DNA from: Rhodococcus sp. (in: high G+C Gram-positive bacteria)
GTDB lineage: Bacteria > Actinomycetota > Actinomycetes > Mycobacteriales > Mycobacteriaceae
Reading direction: 5' to 3'
DNA length: 11,272 bases
NCBI GenBank assembly: GCA_012515885.1
Contig: JAAYXN010000158.1
Span: 1 to 11,272 of the forward strand
The position numbers were made by a program, and so were the translations under genes. Below, one piece after another: positions 1 to 6,031 of the stretch; position 1 is the first letter of the stretch, and every line of letters begins with the position of its first letter. The notes below the pieces were generated by a model. It saw nothing but the letters and a program-made list of their open reading frames with translations. It did not search any database and was not told where the DNA came from.

Positions 1-2
1 CC

Positions 3-1088
3 GACGACGCAGTGGTATTCGGCGGCACCGGCTTTATCGGCCGCTGGCTTGTCCACGAACTACTCGCTACCCGCGAGGGTCAGGTGCACGTCGCTGCACG
101 ATCTGAGGACAGCGCGTATCGGCTACGACAGTGGTTGAGCGAGGGGCCGGTTGCACTCGATCGGCAGGTAGACCGTGACCGCCTCGCGGTGCACATTTTC
201 GATGCGTCGCAGATACGCGTAGATCAGCAGACGTCCGCCACTGAATTGCTGCCCACCTTGCCTACCAGCCGGATTCGTGACGTCTACAACGCGGCGGCTG
301 CCTTCGAATTTGGGATGACGGGTGCGCGCGCCAGGGACATCAACGTGGGATTAACCCAGGCGGTGGCACATCTGGCTGCGGACTTGCCGAACATTCGTCG
401 CCTCGTCCACGTCACGGGGTATCGCATTGCTGCGCATGGTGGAGTGGCGGCGCCGTGGGACGAGGCGTATCGGAATCAGATGTACAGCGGTCTCGGCGCG
501 TATGAAGCGTCCAAGATGGAATCCGACGCTGTGGTCCGGGACATCGCTGCACGCAGATCCGTTCCGCTCACCGTGATCAATCCGTCCGCGGTAATTGGTG
601 ATTCGGTGACGGGGCAGGCGCCCATTCAGCCTGGCCTGGCGCCGATGATGATTGATCTGGCGCAAGGACGACTCCGCGCGATCCCCGGTGCTCGTGACAC
701 GTGGATTCCGATCGTTCCGGTCGACTACGTTGCGGCGTTTATGGCCCGTGTTCCGGCAGCGGCGGATGCAGCAGGTCAGGACTACTGGCTGCTTGATGAC
801 GCGACGCCGGAACTGCCAACCCTCATTGCTGACGCTGCTGACGTACTGGGAGTGCGGGCGCCGCGTATTCGTATCCCGCTTCGTCTCCTGCAAGCGCTAC
901 CAAGCAGCTGGACGGGAGCGGACCCGGAGGCGCTGAGTTTTCTGAGTTCCGATCGATACCCGACGGAGTCGGCGCGCGAACTTGCGAGCCGGTGGGGTCT
1001 CGAATTCCCGTCTTACAGTGAGGTGCTCGCGGCATGGGTGCGGTATTTGACGGCGCCACACAGTGCCGCATCTGTGGCCTCGAAGTGA
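3..1088 (+). CDS. Extended short-chain dehydrogenase/reductase (SDR), 5'-truncated by the window edge
   Basis: NAD(P)-dependent oxidoreductase or epimerase-like protein with a Rossmann fold, probably cytoplasmic. The frame is open to the left edge. Counting from the GTG at position 12, the dinucleotide-binding glycine motif GGTGFIG is at residues 4-10, VTGYR at about 134-138 sits where the catalytic Ser/Thr strand lies, and the active-site YxxxK is YEASK (164-168). NPSAVIGDS (about 190-198) resembles the NAD_binding_4 / thioester-reductase branch of extended SDRs. The GTG at 12 could serve as a start, but extended SDRs normally have several residues before the first beta-strand and codons 3-11 (DDA) continue the frame, so the true start is probably outside the window. 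The next gene follows after 76 bases on the same strand. The substrate cannot be read from the sequence; reduction of an acyl thioester or modification of a sugar or steroid are all possible. Confidence 0.85.
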   Translation, partial: DDAVVFGGTGFIGRWLVHELLATREGQVHVAARSEDSAYRLRQWLSEGPVALDRQVDRDRLAVHIFDASQIRVDQQTSATELLPTLPTSRIRDVYNAAAAFEFGMTGARARDINVGLTQAVAHLAADLPNIRRLVHVTGYRIAAHGGVAAPWDEAYRNQMYSGLGAYEASKMESDAVVRDIAARRSVPLTVINPSAVIGDSVTGQAPIQPGLAPMMIDLAQGRLRAIPGARDTWIPIVPVDYVAAFMARVPAAADAAGQDYWLLDDATPELPTLIADAADVLGVRAPRIRIPLRLLQALPSSWTGADPEALSFLSSDRYPTESARELASRWGLEFPSYSEVLAAWVRYLTAPHSAASVASK

Positions 1089-1096
1089 CGGGCGCC

Positions 1097-1130
1097 ACTG
1101 TCGGTAATGGTGTGATTTTTACTGACGGTA
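1097..1130 (+). repeat. Hairpin and direct repeat between the SDR and helicase genes
   Basis: Bases 1097-1107 (ACTGTCGGTAA) pair with 1119-1129 (TTACTGACGGT) over 11 positions, two of them G-U wobbles in plus-strand RNA, with an 11-base loop. The same bases also form a direct repeat: ACTGTCGGTA at 1097-1106 and ACTGACGGTA at 1121-1130. No U-tract follows. It lies just after the SDR stop and just before the helicase start, so it may be a weak terminator for the first gene or a protein-binding site for the second. Confidence 0.4.
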
Positions 1131-1150
1131 TATCGCGCGCTCGCATGGGA

Positions 1151-1165
1151 TAAAATGCTGGTCAA
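1151..1165 (+). promoter_or_regulatory. Candidate leaderless promoter (-10 TAAAAT) for the DEAD-box helicase
   Basis: TAAAAT at 1151-1156 fits the actinobacterial TANNNT -10 and ends 8 bases before the ATG at 1165. No Shine-Dalgarno sequence lies between them. Transcription starting at or within two bases of the A of the ATG would give a leaderless mRNA. No good -35 hexamer is found at 16-18 bases; this is common at such promoters but lowers certainty. Confidence 0.45.
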
Positions 1166-2988
1166 TGACTGATATTGAGAGTGACCCGCAGCCCCCAACC
1201 TTTGCCGACCTCGACATCGATGAACGGGTGTTGAAGGCGCTGTCGGATGTGGGCTACGAGTCGCCCTCGCCGATCCAGGCCGCAACCATCCCACCCCTAC
1301 TTGAGGGCAACGATGTCGTGGGCTTGGCCCAGACCGGTACCGGCAAGACGGCCGCCTTCGCGGTGCCGATTCTGTCCCGGATCGATTTGTCGCAGAAGTC
1401 GCCGCAGGCATTGATTCTTGCGCCGACGCGTGAGCTGGCTTTGCAGGTGTCGGAAGCGTTCGGCAAGTACTCGGCGCATATCCCTGGCCTGCATGTTCTG
1501 CCCATCTATGGCGGTCAAAGCTATGGAGTGCAGCTCTCTGGCTTGCGCCGCGGCGCGCATGTCGTCGTCGGTACGCCTGGCCGCGTCATCGACCATCTGG
1601 AGAAGGGGACGTTGGATCTGTCCAACCTGGCGTTCCTGGTGCTCGATGAGGCCGACGAGATGCTCAAGATGGGCTTCCAGGATGACGTTGAGCGCATCCT
1701 CGCCGATACCCCTGAGCACAAGCAGGTCGCGCTGTTCTCGGCCACGATGCCGGCCGTGATCCGCAAGATCTCCAAGCAGTACCTGCATGACCCGGTCGAG
1801 ATCACGGTGAAGTCGAAGACGACGACGTCGGCAAATATCTCGCAGCGCTACATTCAGGTTGCTCACCAGCGCAAGCTCGACGCGTTGACGAGGATTCTTG
1901 AGGTCGAGACCTTCGAGGCGATGATTATCTTCGTCCGAACCAAGCAGGCCACCGAGGAACTTGCTGAGAAGCTGCGTGCCCGCGGGTTCTCGGCCGCGGC
2001 GATCAATGGCGACATTGTTCAGGCGCAGCGTGAACGCACCATTGGCCAGTTGAAATCGGGTTCCCTCGACATCTTGGTCGCCACGGACGTTGCTGCCCGC
2101 GGTTTGGACGTCGACCGTATTTCGCACGTGGTCAACTACGACATCCCGCATGACACCGAGTCATACGTGCACCGCATTGGTCGTACCGGCCGGGCTGGCC
2201 GTACCGGTGAGGCTTTGCTGTTCGTCGCTCCCCGCGAGCGGCATCTGCTCAAGGCCATCGAGCGGGCTACGCGTCAGCCTCTCGCGGAAATGCAGTTGCC
2301 CAGCGTCGACGACGTCAATGCTCAGCGCGTGTCGAAATTCGAGGATTCGATTACCGAAAGCCTCACGTCGGACAACATCACGTTGTTCCGGAAGATGATC
2401 GAGGATTACGAACGCGAGCACGACGTGCCGCTCGTCGATATTGCGGCGGCCCTGGCCGTGCAGTCCCGTGACGGCGCAGACTTCTTGATGGCGCCCGAGC
2501 CTCCGCCGCCGCCGCGGCGTGAGCGGGAACCGCGCGAGCGTCCGCCCCGCAAGTTCGATGATGCCGGCAACCCGAAGCAGGCAAAGTCCGGTGCTGAGCT
2601 GGCGACGTATCGCATCGCTGTCGGTAAGCGGCATCGCGTCGTTCCCGGCGCGATTGTTGGCGCGATCGCCAACGAAGGCGGATTGCGTCGAAGCGACTTC
2701 GGGCACATCAGTATTCGACCCGATCACAGCTTGGTGGAACTGCCAGCCGATCTCGCTGACGAGACGTTGGAGGCGCTGCGGCGCACCCGAATTTCGGGCG
2801 TGCTGATCCAGCTTCAGCCTGATTCTGGGGCCCCGCAGGGGCGGCCTGGACGCAACTCAAGTCACGGTGGCTCAGGTCATGGTGGGTCGGGCTACGGCGG
2901 ATCGAACCGTGGTGGAAAGCCCGCGAAGTCGGGCAAGTTCAATAAGGGCGGCAAGTTCCGCAAGGGCGAAGGCAAGTTCGGGAACTAG
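1165..2988 (+). CDS. deaD: DEAD-box ATP-dependent RNA helicase, DeaD/CsdA type
   Basis: ATP-dependent RNA helicase that remodels structured RNA in ribosome assembly, mRNA decay and cold adaptation, acting in the cytoplasm. All superfamily 2 motifs are present in 607 residues: Q motif near residues 13-43 (F upstream, SPIQ), Walker A AQTGTGKT (55-62), PTRELA (87-92), TPGR, DEAD (161-164), SAT (192-194), the ATDVAARGLD motif and HRIGRTGRAGR from 336. After a linker with a PPPPPRRERE stretch, residues about 482-550 form a DbpA/CsdA-type RNA-binding domain starting YRIAVGKRHRV, which separates DeaD from the shorter RhlE/SrmB types. The tail is Gly/Ser-rich, then Lys-rich. The ATG at 1165 is the start that places the Q motif correctly. 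The gene appears monocistronic and ends at a strong terminator. Confidence 0.96.
   Translation: MTDIESDPQPPTFADLDIDERVLKALSDVGYESPSPIQAATIPPLLEGNDVVGLAQTGTGKTAAFAVPILSRIDLSQKSPQALILAPTRELALQVSEAFGKYSAHIPGLHVLPIYGGQSYGVQLSGLRRGAHVVVGTPGRVIDHLEKGTLDLSNLAFLVLDEADEMLKMGFQDDVERILADTPEHKQVALFSATMPAVIRKISKQYLHDPVEITVKSKTTTSANISQRYIQVAHQRKLDALTRILEVETFEAMIIFVRTKQATEELAEKLRARGFSAAAINGDIVQAQRERTIGQLKSGSLDILVATDVAARGLDVDRISHVVNYDIPHDTESYVHRIGRTGRAGRTGEALLFVAPRERHLLKAIERATRQPLAEMQLPSVDDVNAQRVSKFEDSITESLTSDNITLFRKMIEDYEREHDVPLVDIAAALAVQSRDGADFLMAPEPPPPPRREREPRERPPRKFDDAGNPKQAKSGAELATYRIAVGKRHRVVPGAIVGAIANEGGLRRSDFGHISIRPDHSLVELPADLADETLEALRRTRISGVLIQLQPDSGAPQGRPGRNSSHGGSGHGGSGYGGSNRGGKPAKSGKFNKGGKFRKGEGKFGN
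2863..2985 (+). repeat. Low-complexity repeats encoding the Gly/Ser and GKF-rich helicase tail
   Basis: Within the helicase gene, GGSGHGGSGYGGSNRGG is followed by four spaced copies of the GKF tripeptide (encoded by near-identical GGCAAGTTC units). The region is basic and probably disordered, a common RNA-clamping tail in actinobacterial DEAD-box proteins. Slipped-strand length variation would be expected here. Confidence 0.7.
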
Positions 2989-3016
2989 CTAGCCACGCCT
3001 TTTGATGGAGGGCGCT

Positions 3017-3062
3017 GATTGAGGGCTGCGGATGCACGTGCATCCGCAGCCCTCAATCTTTT
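3017..3062 (+). terminator. Intrinsic terminator of the DEAD-box helicase gene
   Basis: Bases 3017-3037 are perfectly complementary to 3038-3058: a 21-bp arm, 42-base palindrome with no mismatch, centred on CAC|GTG. It is followed directly by TTTT (3059-3062), then G. It begins 28 bases after the helicase stop codon. The minus-strand gene converges on it, but the T-run lies only on the plus side, so it should act mainly on the helicase transcript. Confidence 0.93.
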
Positions 3063-3064
3063 GT

Positions 3065-3094
3065 CTGCTGTAGGGCTTTTAACTGCTGTAGGGC
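3065..3094. repeat. Short direct repeat CTGCTGTAGGGC
   Basis: CTGCTGTAGGGC occurs at 3065-3076 and again at 3083-3094, an exact 12-base match at an 18-base period, in the gap between the two convergent genes. Possibly a small duplication; no function can be assigned. Confidence 0.6.
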
Positions 3095-3133
3095 CGCGGC
3101 AAGTGCGAGAGTCTGTTTTGGCGAGAGTCGCCG

Positions 3134-3775
3134 TCAGGCCGGAGTTGCGACCTGATCGGCGGGCAGTGGGCCCTCGTCAGGGACATAGAACATGCCGACG
3201 GTGGGCAGCACGTGGCAGGTGGCGTCGATGTATCCCACTGATCCATAGATCGCGGCAAGTACTGTCCCGGAGCCCGTTTCAACAATCTTGGACAGGGTGG
3301 GGTAGCCGCCGTCGGTAGTGCCGTCGAGCGGAGTGATGCCGCTCAGTCCGGTGGAGGTGTTGATCCATGCGACGCTCAACCCCGAGGCACTGACCACACC
3401 GGGGTAGGCCGAGAGGGCTTGGAAGCTGACTTCGTTGCTGTCGAGATCGGGGGACGGGCCGGTCACAGCGGATGCCATCGTCATGGTGACGGGCGCGACA
3501 GTGCCGCAGCCGACGGTCGGTGCGGAGTAGAAGAACGGCGTGAGTTCGCCGGCGATGGTGCCGAACATCGATGACATGGCGAGGGCGTCGACGGCGTCCG
3601 CGGCGGCCTGATCGTGTGCGGACTGCTCGCGCAGATCACCGACCTGTGCGGGTTCTGGCGTTGCGTGGGCGCTACCGGCGAACGCGAAGGGGGCAGCGAC
3701 CGTCGCGACCGTCACGCCGACCCGGGTGAGTAGCCGGCCGGTGCGGCGGTGTCGTTCTGTTGAGCGAGCGTGCAT
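3134..3775 (-). CDS. Secreted protein of unknown function with signal peptide
   Basis: 213 residues. The ATG at 3775 is chosen because a near-perfect ribosome site, AGGAGGG, lies 3 bases upstream (3779-3785) and the resulting N-terminus is a classical signal peptide: basic segment with HRR and R residues to 18, hydrophobic core at about 19-34, and AHA|TP as the likely cleavage after residue 38. A longer open frame to 3829 would bury this signal, so it is rejected. The mature part has two cysteines, C90 (PTVGCG) and C187 (ATCHVLPTVG), well placed for one disulfide, and both lie near a PTVG tetrapeptide. It resembles small exported proteins common in mycolate-bearing actinobacteria, for which I know no function or symbol. 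It has its own promoter and structured leader and is not clearly in an operon with the lipoprotein gene upstream. Confidence 0.85.
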   Translation of the reverse strand: MHARSTERHRRTGRLLTRVGVTVATVAAPFAFAGSAHATPEPAQVGDLREQSAHDQAAADAVDALAMSSMFGTIAGELTPFFYSAPTVGCGTVAPVTMTMASAVTGPSPDLDSNEVSFQALSAYPGVVSASGLSVAWINTSTGLSGITPLDGTTDGGYPTLSKIVETGSGTVLAAIYGSVGYIDATCHVLPTVGMFYVPDEGPLPADQVATPA

Positions 3776-3778
3776 GTG

Positions 3779-3785
3779 CCCTCCT
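3779..3785 (-). promoter_or_regulatory. Ribosome binding site that fixes the secreted-protein start
   Basis: Reading on the minus strand, AGGAGGG is followed by CAC and then the ATG at 3775. It is one of the strongest Shine-Dalgarno sequences in the window and decides in favour of this start over upstream candidates at 3829 and 3823. Confidence 0.85.
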
Positions 3786-3788
3786 ATA

Positions 3789-3827
3789 ACCGTCGACGGT
3801 GATGCGGGCAGAGCTGCCCGCATCACC
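3789..3827 (-). promoter_or_regulatory. Two overlapping dyads in the leader of the secreted-protein gene
   Basis: A 14-bp perfect inverted repeat (GGTGATGCGGGCAG at 3798-3811, complement at 3814-3827, 2-base centre) overlaps a 12-bp perfect palindrome, ACCGTCGACGGT (3789-3800), by three bases. Both lie between the predicted transcription start and the ribosome site. The long dyad can form a stable RNA hairpin near the 5' end, or serve as an operator. There is no U-tract, so it is a poor terminator for the lipoprotein gene upstream. Confidence 0.75.
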
Positions 3828-3840
3828 ATGTCGAGGCGAT

Positions 3841-3869
3841 AATTTACCGCACTTCGCGCGCCGCGTCAG
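3841..3869 (-). promoter_or_regulatory. Promoter of the secreted-protein gene (-35 CTGACG, 17 bp, -10 TAAATT)
   Basis: On the minus strand, CTGACG (3864-3869) and TAAATT (3841-3846) are separated by exactly 17 bases. The predicted start, about 3832-3834, gives a leader of nearly 60 bases containing the dyads at 3789-3827. Confidence 0.55.
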
Positions 3870-3957
3870 GTCGAGATTTTCTTGCGTGTCTGGTTGATTT
3901 TTGGCCTATAAATCTGCAGGTTATGGACCGAAATTCACCGTCTAGTAGGCGAGTGTT

Positions 3958-4563
3958 TTAGTGCTCGACGTCAATGATTACGCGTGGTGGGTCTTGGAGT
4001 TCGGAGATGCGGTAATTCTGGTTGGCCTTCGCTGTGCCGATGTAGGACTGCGCTTGTCCTTCGAAGATGAGGATGCTTGACACTTCGACGACGCTTCCGC
4101 CGGGCACTCCGGGCACGGGGAAGGGGCCCGCGAAGTTTTCGATCCCGGTGTCGAAGGGGTAGCCGACGCCGAGGATGCGAACCTCAAGGAAACCTTCGCC
4201 TGAGACATCGACGGGGTTACCGCTGCCATCTTGGACGGCGGAGGGAACGTATCCGACAGACCAGCCGGGGGTTCCGGTTCCGTCGAGTTCGTAGACAACT
4301 CGATCGAATCCGTCATGACGGCCCACACGGATATCGGTGACCGACAGGGATGCGCCTTCGCTGGCGGGTGCGGTTGCCTCGTGCGGTCCGGTGGGGAAGG
4401 GGGCGTTTGTCGGCTCGGCAGTAGTTGTCGCTGCTGCTGGCGTGTCAGTGGCAGCGACCGACTGGGGTTCGGTGGACGAGTTACCACACGCCGAAAGGAC
4501 CAGTGCGGCAGTAGCGAGTGTGGATACGGCGAGGGCCCGCGCGGTGCGGTTTGTCCTGATCAT
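3958..4563 (-). CDS. Lipoprotein with AMIN-like domain
   Basis: 201 residues. The N-terminus MIRTNRTARAL is followed by a hydrophobic segment and the lipobox LSAC (23-26), so Cys26 should be lipidated and the protein anchored on the outer face of the membrane. Residues about 27-70 are a Thr/Ala/Pro-rich linker. From about residue 72, SLSVTDIRVGRHDGFDRVVYEL matches the start of the AMIN-like domain seen in actinobacterial exported proteins (beta-rich, related to cell-wall-targeting AMIN modules). It contains the characteristic FDRVVYELDG and closes with PPRVIIDVEH. A role in binding or organising the cell wall is inference from the domain. No Shine-Dalgarno sequence precedes the ATG; a TACCAT 7 bases upstream suggests a leaderless transcript. 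It lies 114 bases after the YchJ-family gene on the same strand. Confidence 0.88.
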   Translation of the reverse strand: MIRTNRTARALAVSTLATAALVLSACGNSSTEPQSVAATDTPAAATTTAEPTNAPFPTGPHEATAPASEGASLSVTDIRVGRHDGFDRVVYELDGTGTPGWSVGYVPSAVQDGSGNPVDVSGEGFLEVRILGVGYPFDTGIENFAGPFPVPGVPGGSVVEVSSILIFEGQAQSYIGTAKANQNYRISELQDPPRVIIDVEH

Positions 4564-4576
4564 GGTGGCGATGGTA
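4563..4576 (-). promoter_or_regulatory. Candidate leaderless promoter (-10 TACCAT) for the lipoprotein
   Basis: On the minus strand TACCAT (4571-4576) fits TANNNT and ends 7 bases before the ATG at 4563, which has no Shine-Dalgarno sequence. A start at the A of the ATG would be leaderless. No convincing -35 element is seen. Confidence 0.35.
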
Positions 4577-4583
4577 GGTCAGG

Positions 4584-4612
4584 ACGGCACGCAATGGGAG
4601 GTGGCGTGCCGT
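4584..4612 (-). promoter_or_regulatory. Inverted repeat between the YchJ-family and lipoprotein genes
   Basis: ACGGCACGC (4584-4592) and GCGTGCCGT (4604-4612) are a perfect 9-bp inverted repeat with an 11-base spacer. It lies 65 bases beyond the stop of the upstream YchJ-family gene, and covers about 21-49 bases upstream of the lipoprotein ATG. No T-run follows on the minus strand. If the lipoprotein transcript is leaderless, this places the dyad over the -35 region, suiting an operator; otherwise it may be a U-less terminator. Confidence 0.5.
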
Positions 4613-4677
4613 TGATGAGCACAGGAAGTGTCTTTGGTCCGGGGACTTTAGTTCCGTGAGGTGCAGGCAGGCGGACG

Positions 4678-5055
4678 TTAGCGGTGGACGCCGTCGAGGT
4701 ACATCCAGCGTCCGTCGACGCGGATAAATCGGCTGATCTCATGCAGTGGCGGGTGGTGGCGTTGATGGGCGGTGAATTCGACGGTGCCCTCGGTATCGAA
4801 TAGCTGGCCTCCGGTTGTGGAGATGATCGTTAGGCCGGTCCACTGATCGTCTGGGTCTAGTCGGAGGCGACGCGGGCGTGTATCGGGATGCCACGTGTCG
4901 AGTAGATAGTCGGAGGCGAGGACAACGAACGCGCTGTAGCGCGAGCGCATGAGCTTTTCTGCGGTCGGTGCGGGCGCGCCGGAATGGAAGGTGCCGCAGC
5001 ACGCGTCGTAAGAGTTCAGTGCTCCGCACGGGCAGGGCTGTGGTGTCGTCACCAT
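4678..5055 (-). CDS. YchJ/UPF0225 family protein with N-terminal SEC-C zinc motif
   Basis: 125 residues, the usual length for the short actinobacterial members. The N-terminal cysteine cluster CPCG (Cys8, Cys10) and CCG (Cys19, Cys20) is a SEC-C-like zinc site, followed by the family signature APTAEKLMRSRYSAFV, then YLLDTWHPDTRPRRL. The second half ends with HEISRFIRVDGRWMYLDG, the hallmark of the NTF2-like fold in this family. It is cytoplasmic and its biochemical role is not established; the zinc motif suggests binding to a protein or nucleic acid partner. Divergently transcribed from the ABC transporter operon over a gap of about 120 bases. There is no clear Shine-Dalgarno sequence. GATACT (5059-5064) lies just upstream and would suit a leaderless start at the GTG second codon (5052), so the exact start is uncertain by one codon. 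Confidence 0.92.
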   Translation of the reverse strand: MVTTPQPCPCGALNSYDACCGTFHSGAPAPTAEKLMRSRYSAFVVLASDYLLDTWHPDTRPRRLRLDPDDQWTGLTIISTTGGQLFDTEGTVEFTAHQRHHPPLHEISRFIRVDGRWMYLDGVHR

Positions 5056-5117
5056 TTCAGTATCAAGTTCAGGGTGTTCCCTGATGGCGTTTGGGTACCA
5101 CTACACGCAAAGATAGA

Positions 5118-5157
5118 CCTACTATTGCCTGTAGTAGGACAACCGATTCGGTGTCCT
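5118..5157 (+). promoter_or_regulatory. Overlapping dyads and candidate -10 upstream of the ABC transporter operon
   Basis: Inverted repeat CCTACTA (5118-5124) / TAGTAGG (5132-5138) with a 7-base spacer contains TACTAT (5120-5125), a TANNNT -10 candidate. A second dyad follows: AGGAC (5136-5140) pairs with GTCCT (5153-5157) and ACCGA (5142-5146) with TCGGT (5148-5152), with A5141 bulged. The two dyads share 5136-5138. The arrangement suits a repressor site over the promoter or competing RNA folds shortly before the ribosome site at 5166-5170. The binding protein is unknown. Confidence 0.5.
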
Positions 5158-5175
5158 CCGCGACGAAAGGTTGAC

Positions 5176-6027
5176 ATGAGCTCTGACGAAAAGGATGCAG
5201 CGCCAAGATCTTCGAACGCAGAACCCACGACGGCATCCGGTGCCGATCGAGATGAAAAGGGTGCGGCAGCGCGTGCACAGTCGCTGTCAAAGTTGTATGG
5301 CGCAGGAGATACCCAGGTCGCGGCGTTGAGCGACGTTTCGGTTGAGTTCGCGCGCGGTGAATTTACGGCCATCATGGGGCCCTCGGGTTCGGGAAAGTCA
5401 ACGTTGATGCACTGCCTCGCTGGGCTCGACGACGCCACGTCGGGATCGGTGTTTCTCGGCGATACCGAACTGACGGGGCTGTCCGATAAAGAGATGACAC
5501 GGCTACGTCGGGATCGGATCGGTTTCGTTTTCCAGTCGTTCAACCTTGTCCCCACGCTCACGGCGCTGGAAAACATCACGTTGCCGTCGGCCATTGCGGG
5601 CCGCAGCCCCGATGAGAAATGGCTAAAGGAAGTACTGAGCCGACTCGGTTTGCAGGAGCGCCTGGGTCACCGGCCCGGCGAGCTATCGGGTGGTCAGCAG
5701 CAGCGGGTGGCGTGTGCGCGAGCTCTGGCGTCGCAGCCCGAGATCATTTTCGGTGACGAGCCGACAGGAAACTTGGATTCGCAGTCTTCGGCAGAAGTGC
5801 TGTCCATTCTTCGTGCGGCGGTGGACGAGTTTGGTCAGACGGTCGTCATCGTCACCCACGACCCGCGGGCCGCAGCGTACGCGGACCGGGTCGTGTTCCT
5901 TGCGGATGGTCGCATCGTGGACGAGCTTCGAGGTCCGTCAGCAGAATCCGTTCTTGACCGCATGAAGCGACTGGACACGGCGGCGAAGCAGTCTGCTGCC
6001 ACCGCGTCCGAGTCTGAGAACGGGTGA
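5176..6027 (+). CDS. ABC transporter ATP-binding protein, MacB/LolD type
   Basis: Cytoplasmic ATPase of a type VII (MacB/FtsX-like) ABC system; hydrolyses ATP to drive the permease encoded just downstream. 283 residues from the ATG at 5176, which has GAAAGG 5 bases upstream; a frame open back to 4984 is rejected because it has no ribosome site and runs through the divergent promoter. Motifs in order: Walker A GPSGSGKS (68-75), Q-loop FVFQSFNL (Gln120), signature LSGGQQQR (170-177), Walker B IIFGDEP (Asp194, Glu195), D-loop NLDS, H-loop VTHD (His228). The sequence LTGLSDKEMTRLRRDRIGF before the Q-loop and PTLTALENITLP after it are typical of MacB/LolD ATPases. A charged, probably disordered extension of about 35 residues precedes the domain. 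Its stop lies 4 bases before the first possible permease start, implying translational coupling. Confidence 0.95.
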   Translation: MSSDEKDAAPRSSNAEPTTASGADRDEKGAAARAQSLSKLYGAGDTQVAALSDVSVEFARGEFTAIMGPSGSGKSTLMHCLAGLDDATSGSVFLGDTELTGLSDKEMTRLRRDRIGFVFQSFNLVPTLTALENITLPSAIAGRSPDEKWLKEVLSRLGLQERLGHRPGELSGGQQQRVACARALASQPEIIFGDEPTGNLDSQSSAEVLSILRAAVDEFGQTVVIVTHDPRAAAYADRVVFLADGRIVDELRGPSAESVLDRMKRLDTAAKQSAATASESENG

Positions 6028-6031
6028 GCTG

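Noticed and set aside
1297..2151. Long minus-strand open frame (284 residues) inside the helicase gene
   Set aside because: Shadow of a conserved GC-rich gene in the opposite frame; the plus-strand product has all DEAD-box motifs.
3120..3132. GGCGA-GAG-TCGCC mini-hairpin just after the secreted-protein stop
   Set aside because: A 5-bp stem with a 3-base loop and no T-run on the minus side; insufficient as a terminator.
3776..3829. Upstream starts (3829, 3823) for the secreted protein
   Set aside because: They translate the leader dyads and place extra residues before a good signal peptide; the AGGAGGG site supports 3775.
3908..3924. Imperfect palindrome around CTGCAG (ATAA..CTGCAG..TTAT)
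   Set aside because: Only about three quarters of positions match, and it lies upstream of the predicted promoter with no clear partner; too weak to call.
4984..5175. N-terminal extension of the ABC ATPase frame back to 4984
   Set aside because: It overlaps the divergent YchJ-family gene and the promoter/dyad region, has no ribosome site, and the ATG at 5176 has GAAAGG at proper distance.
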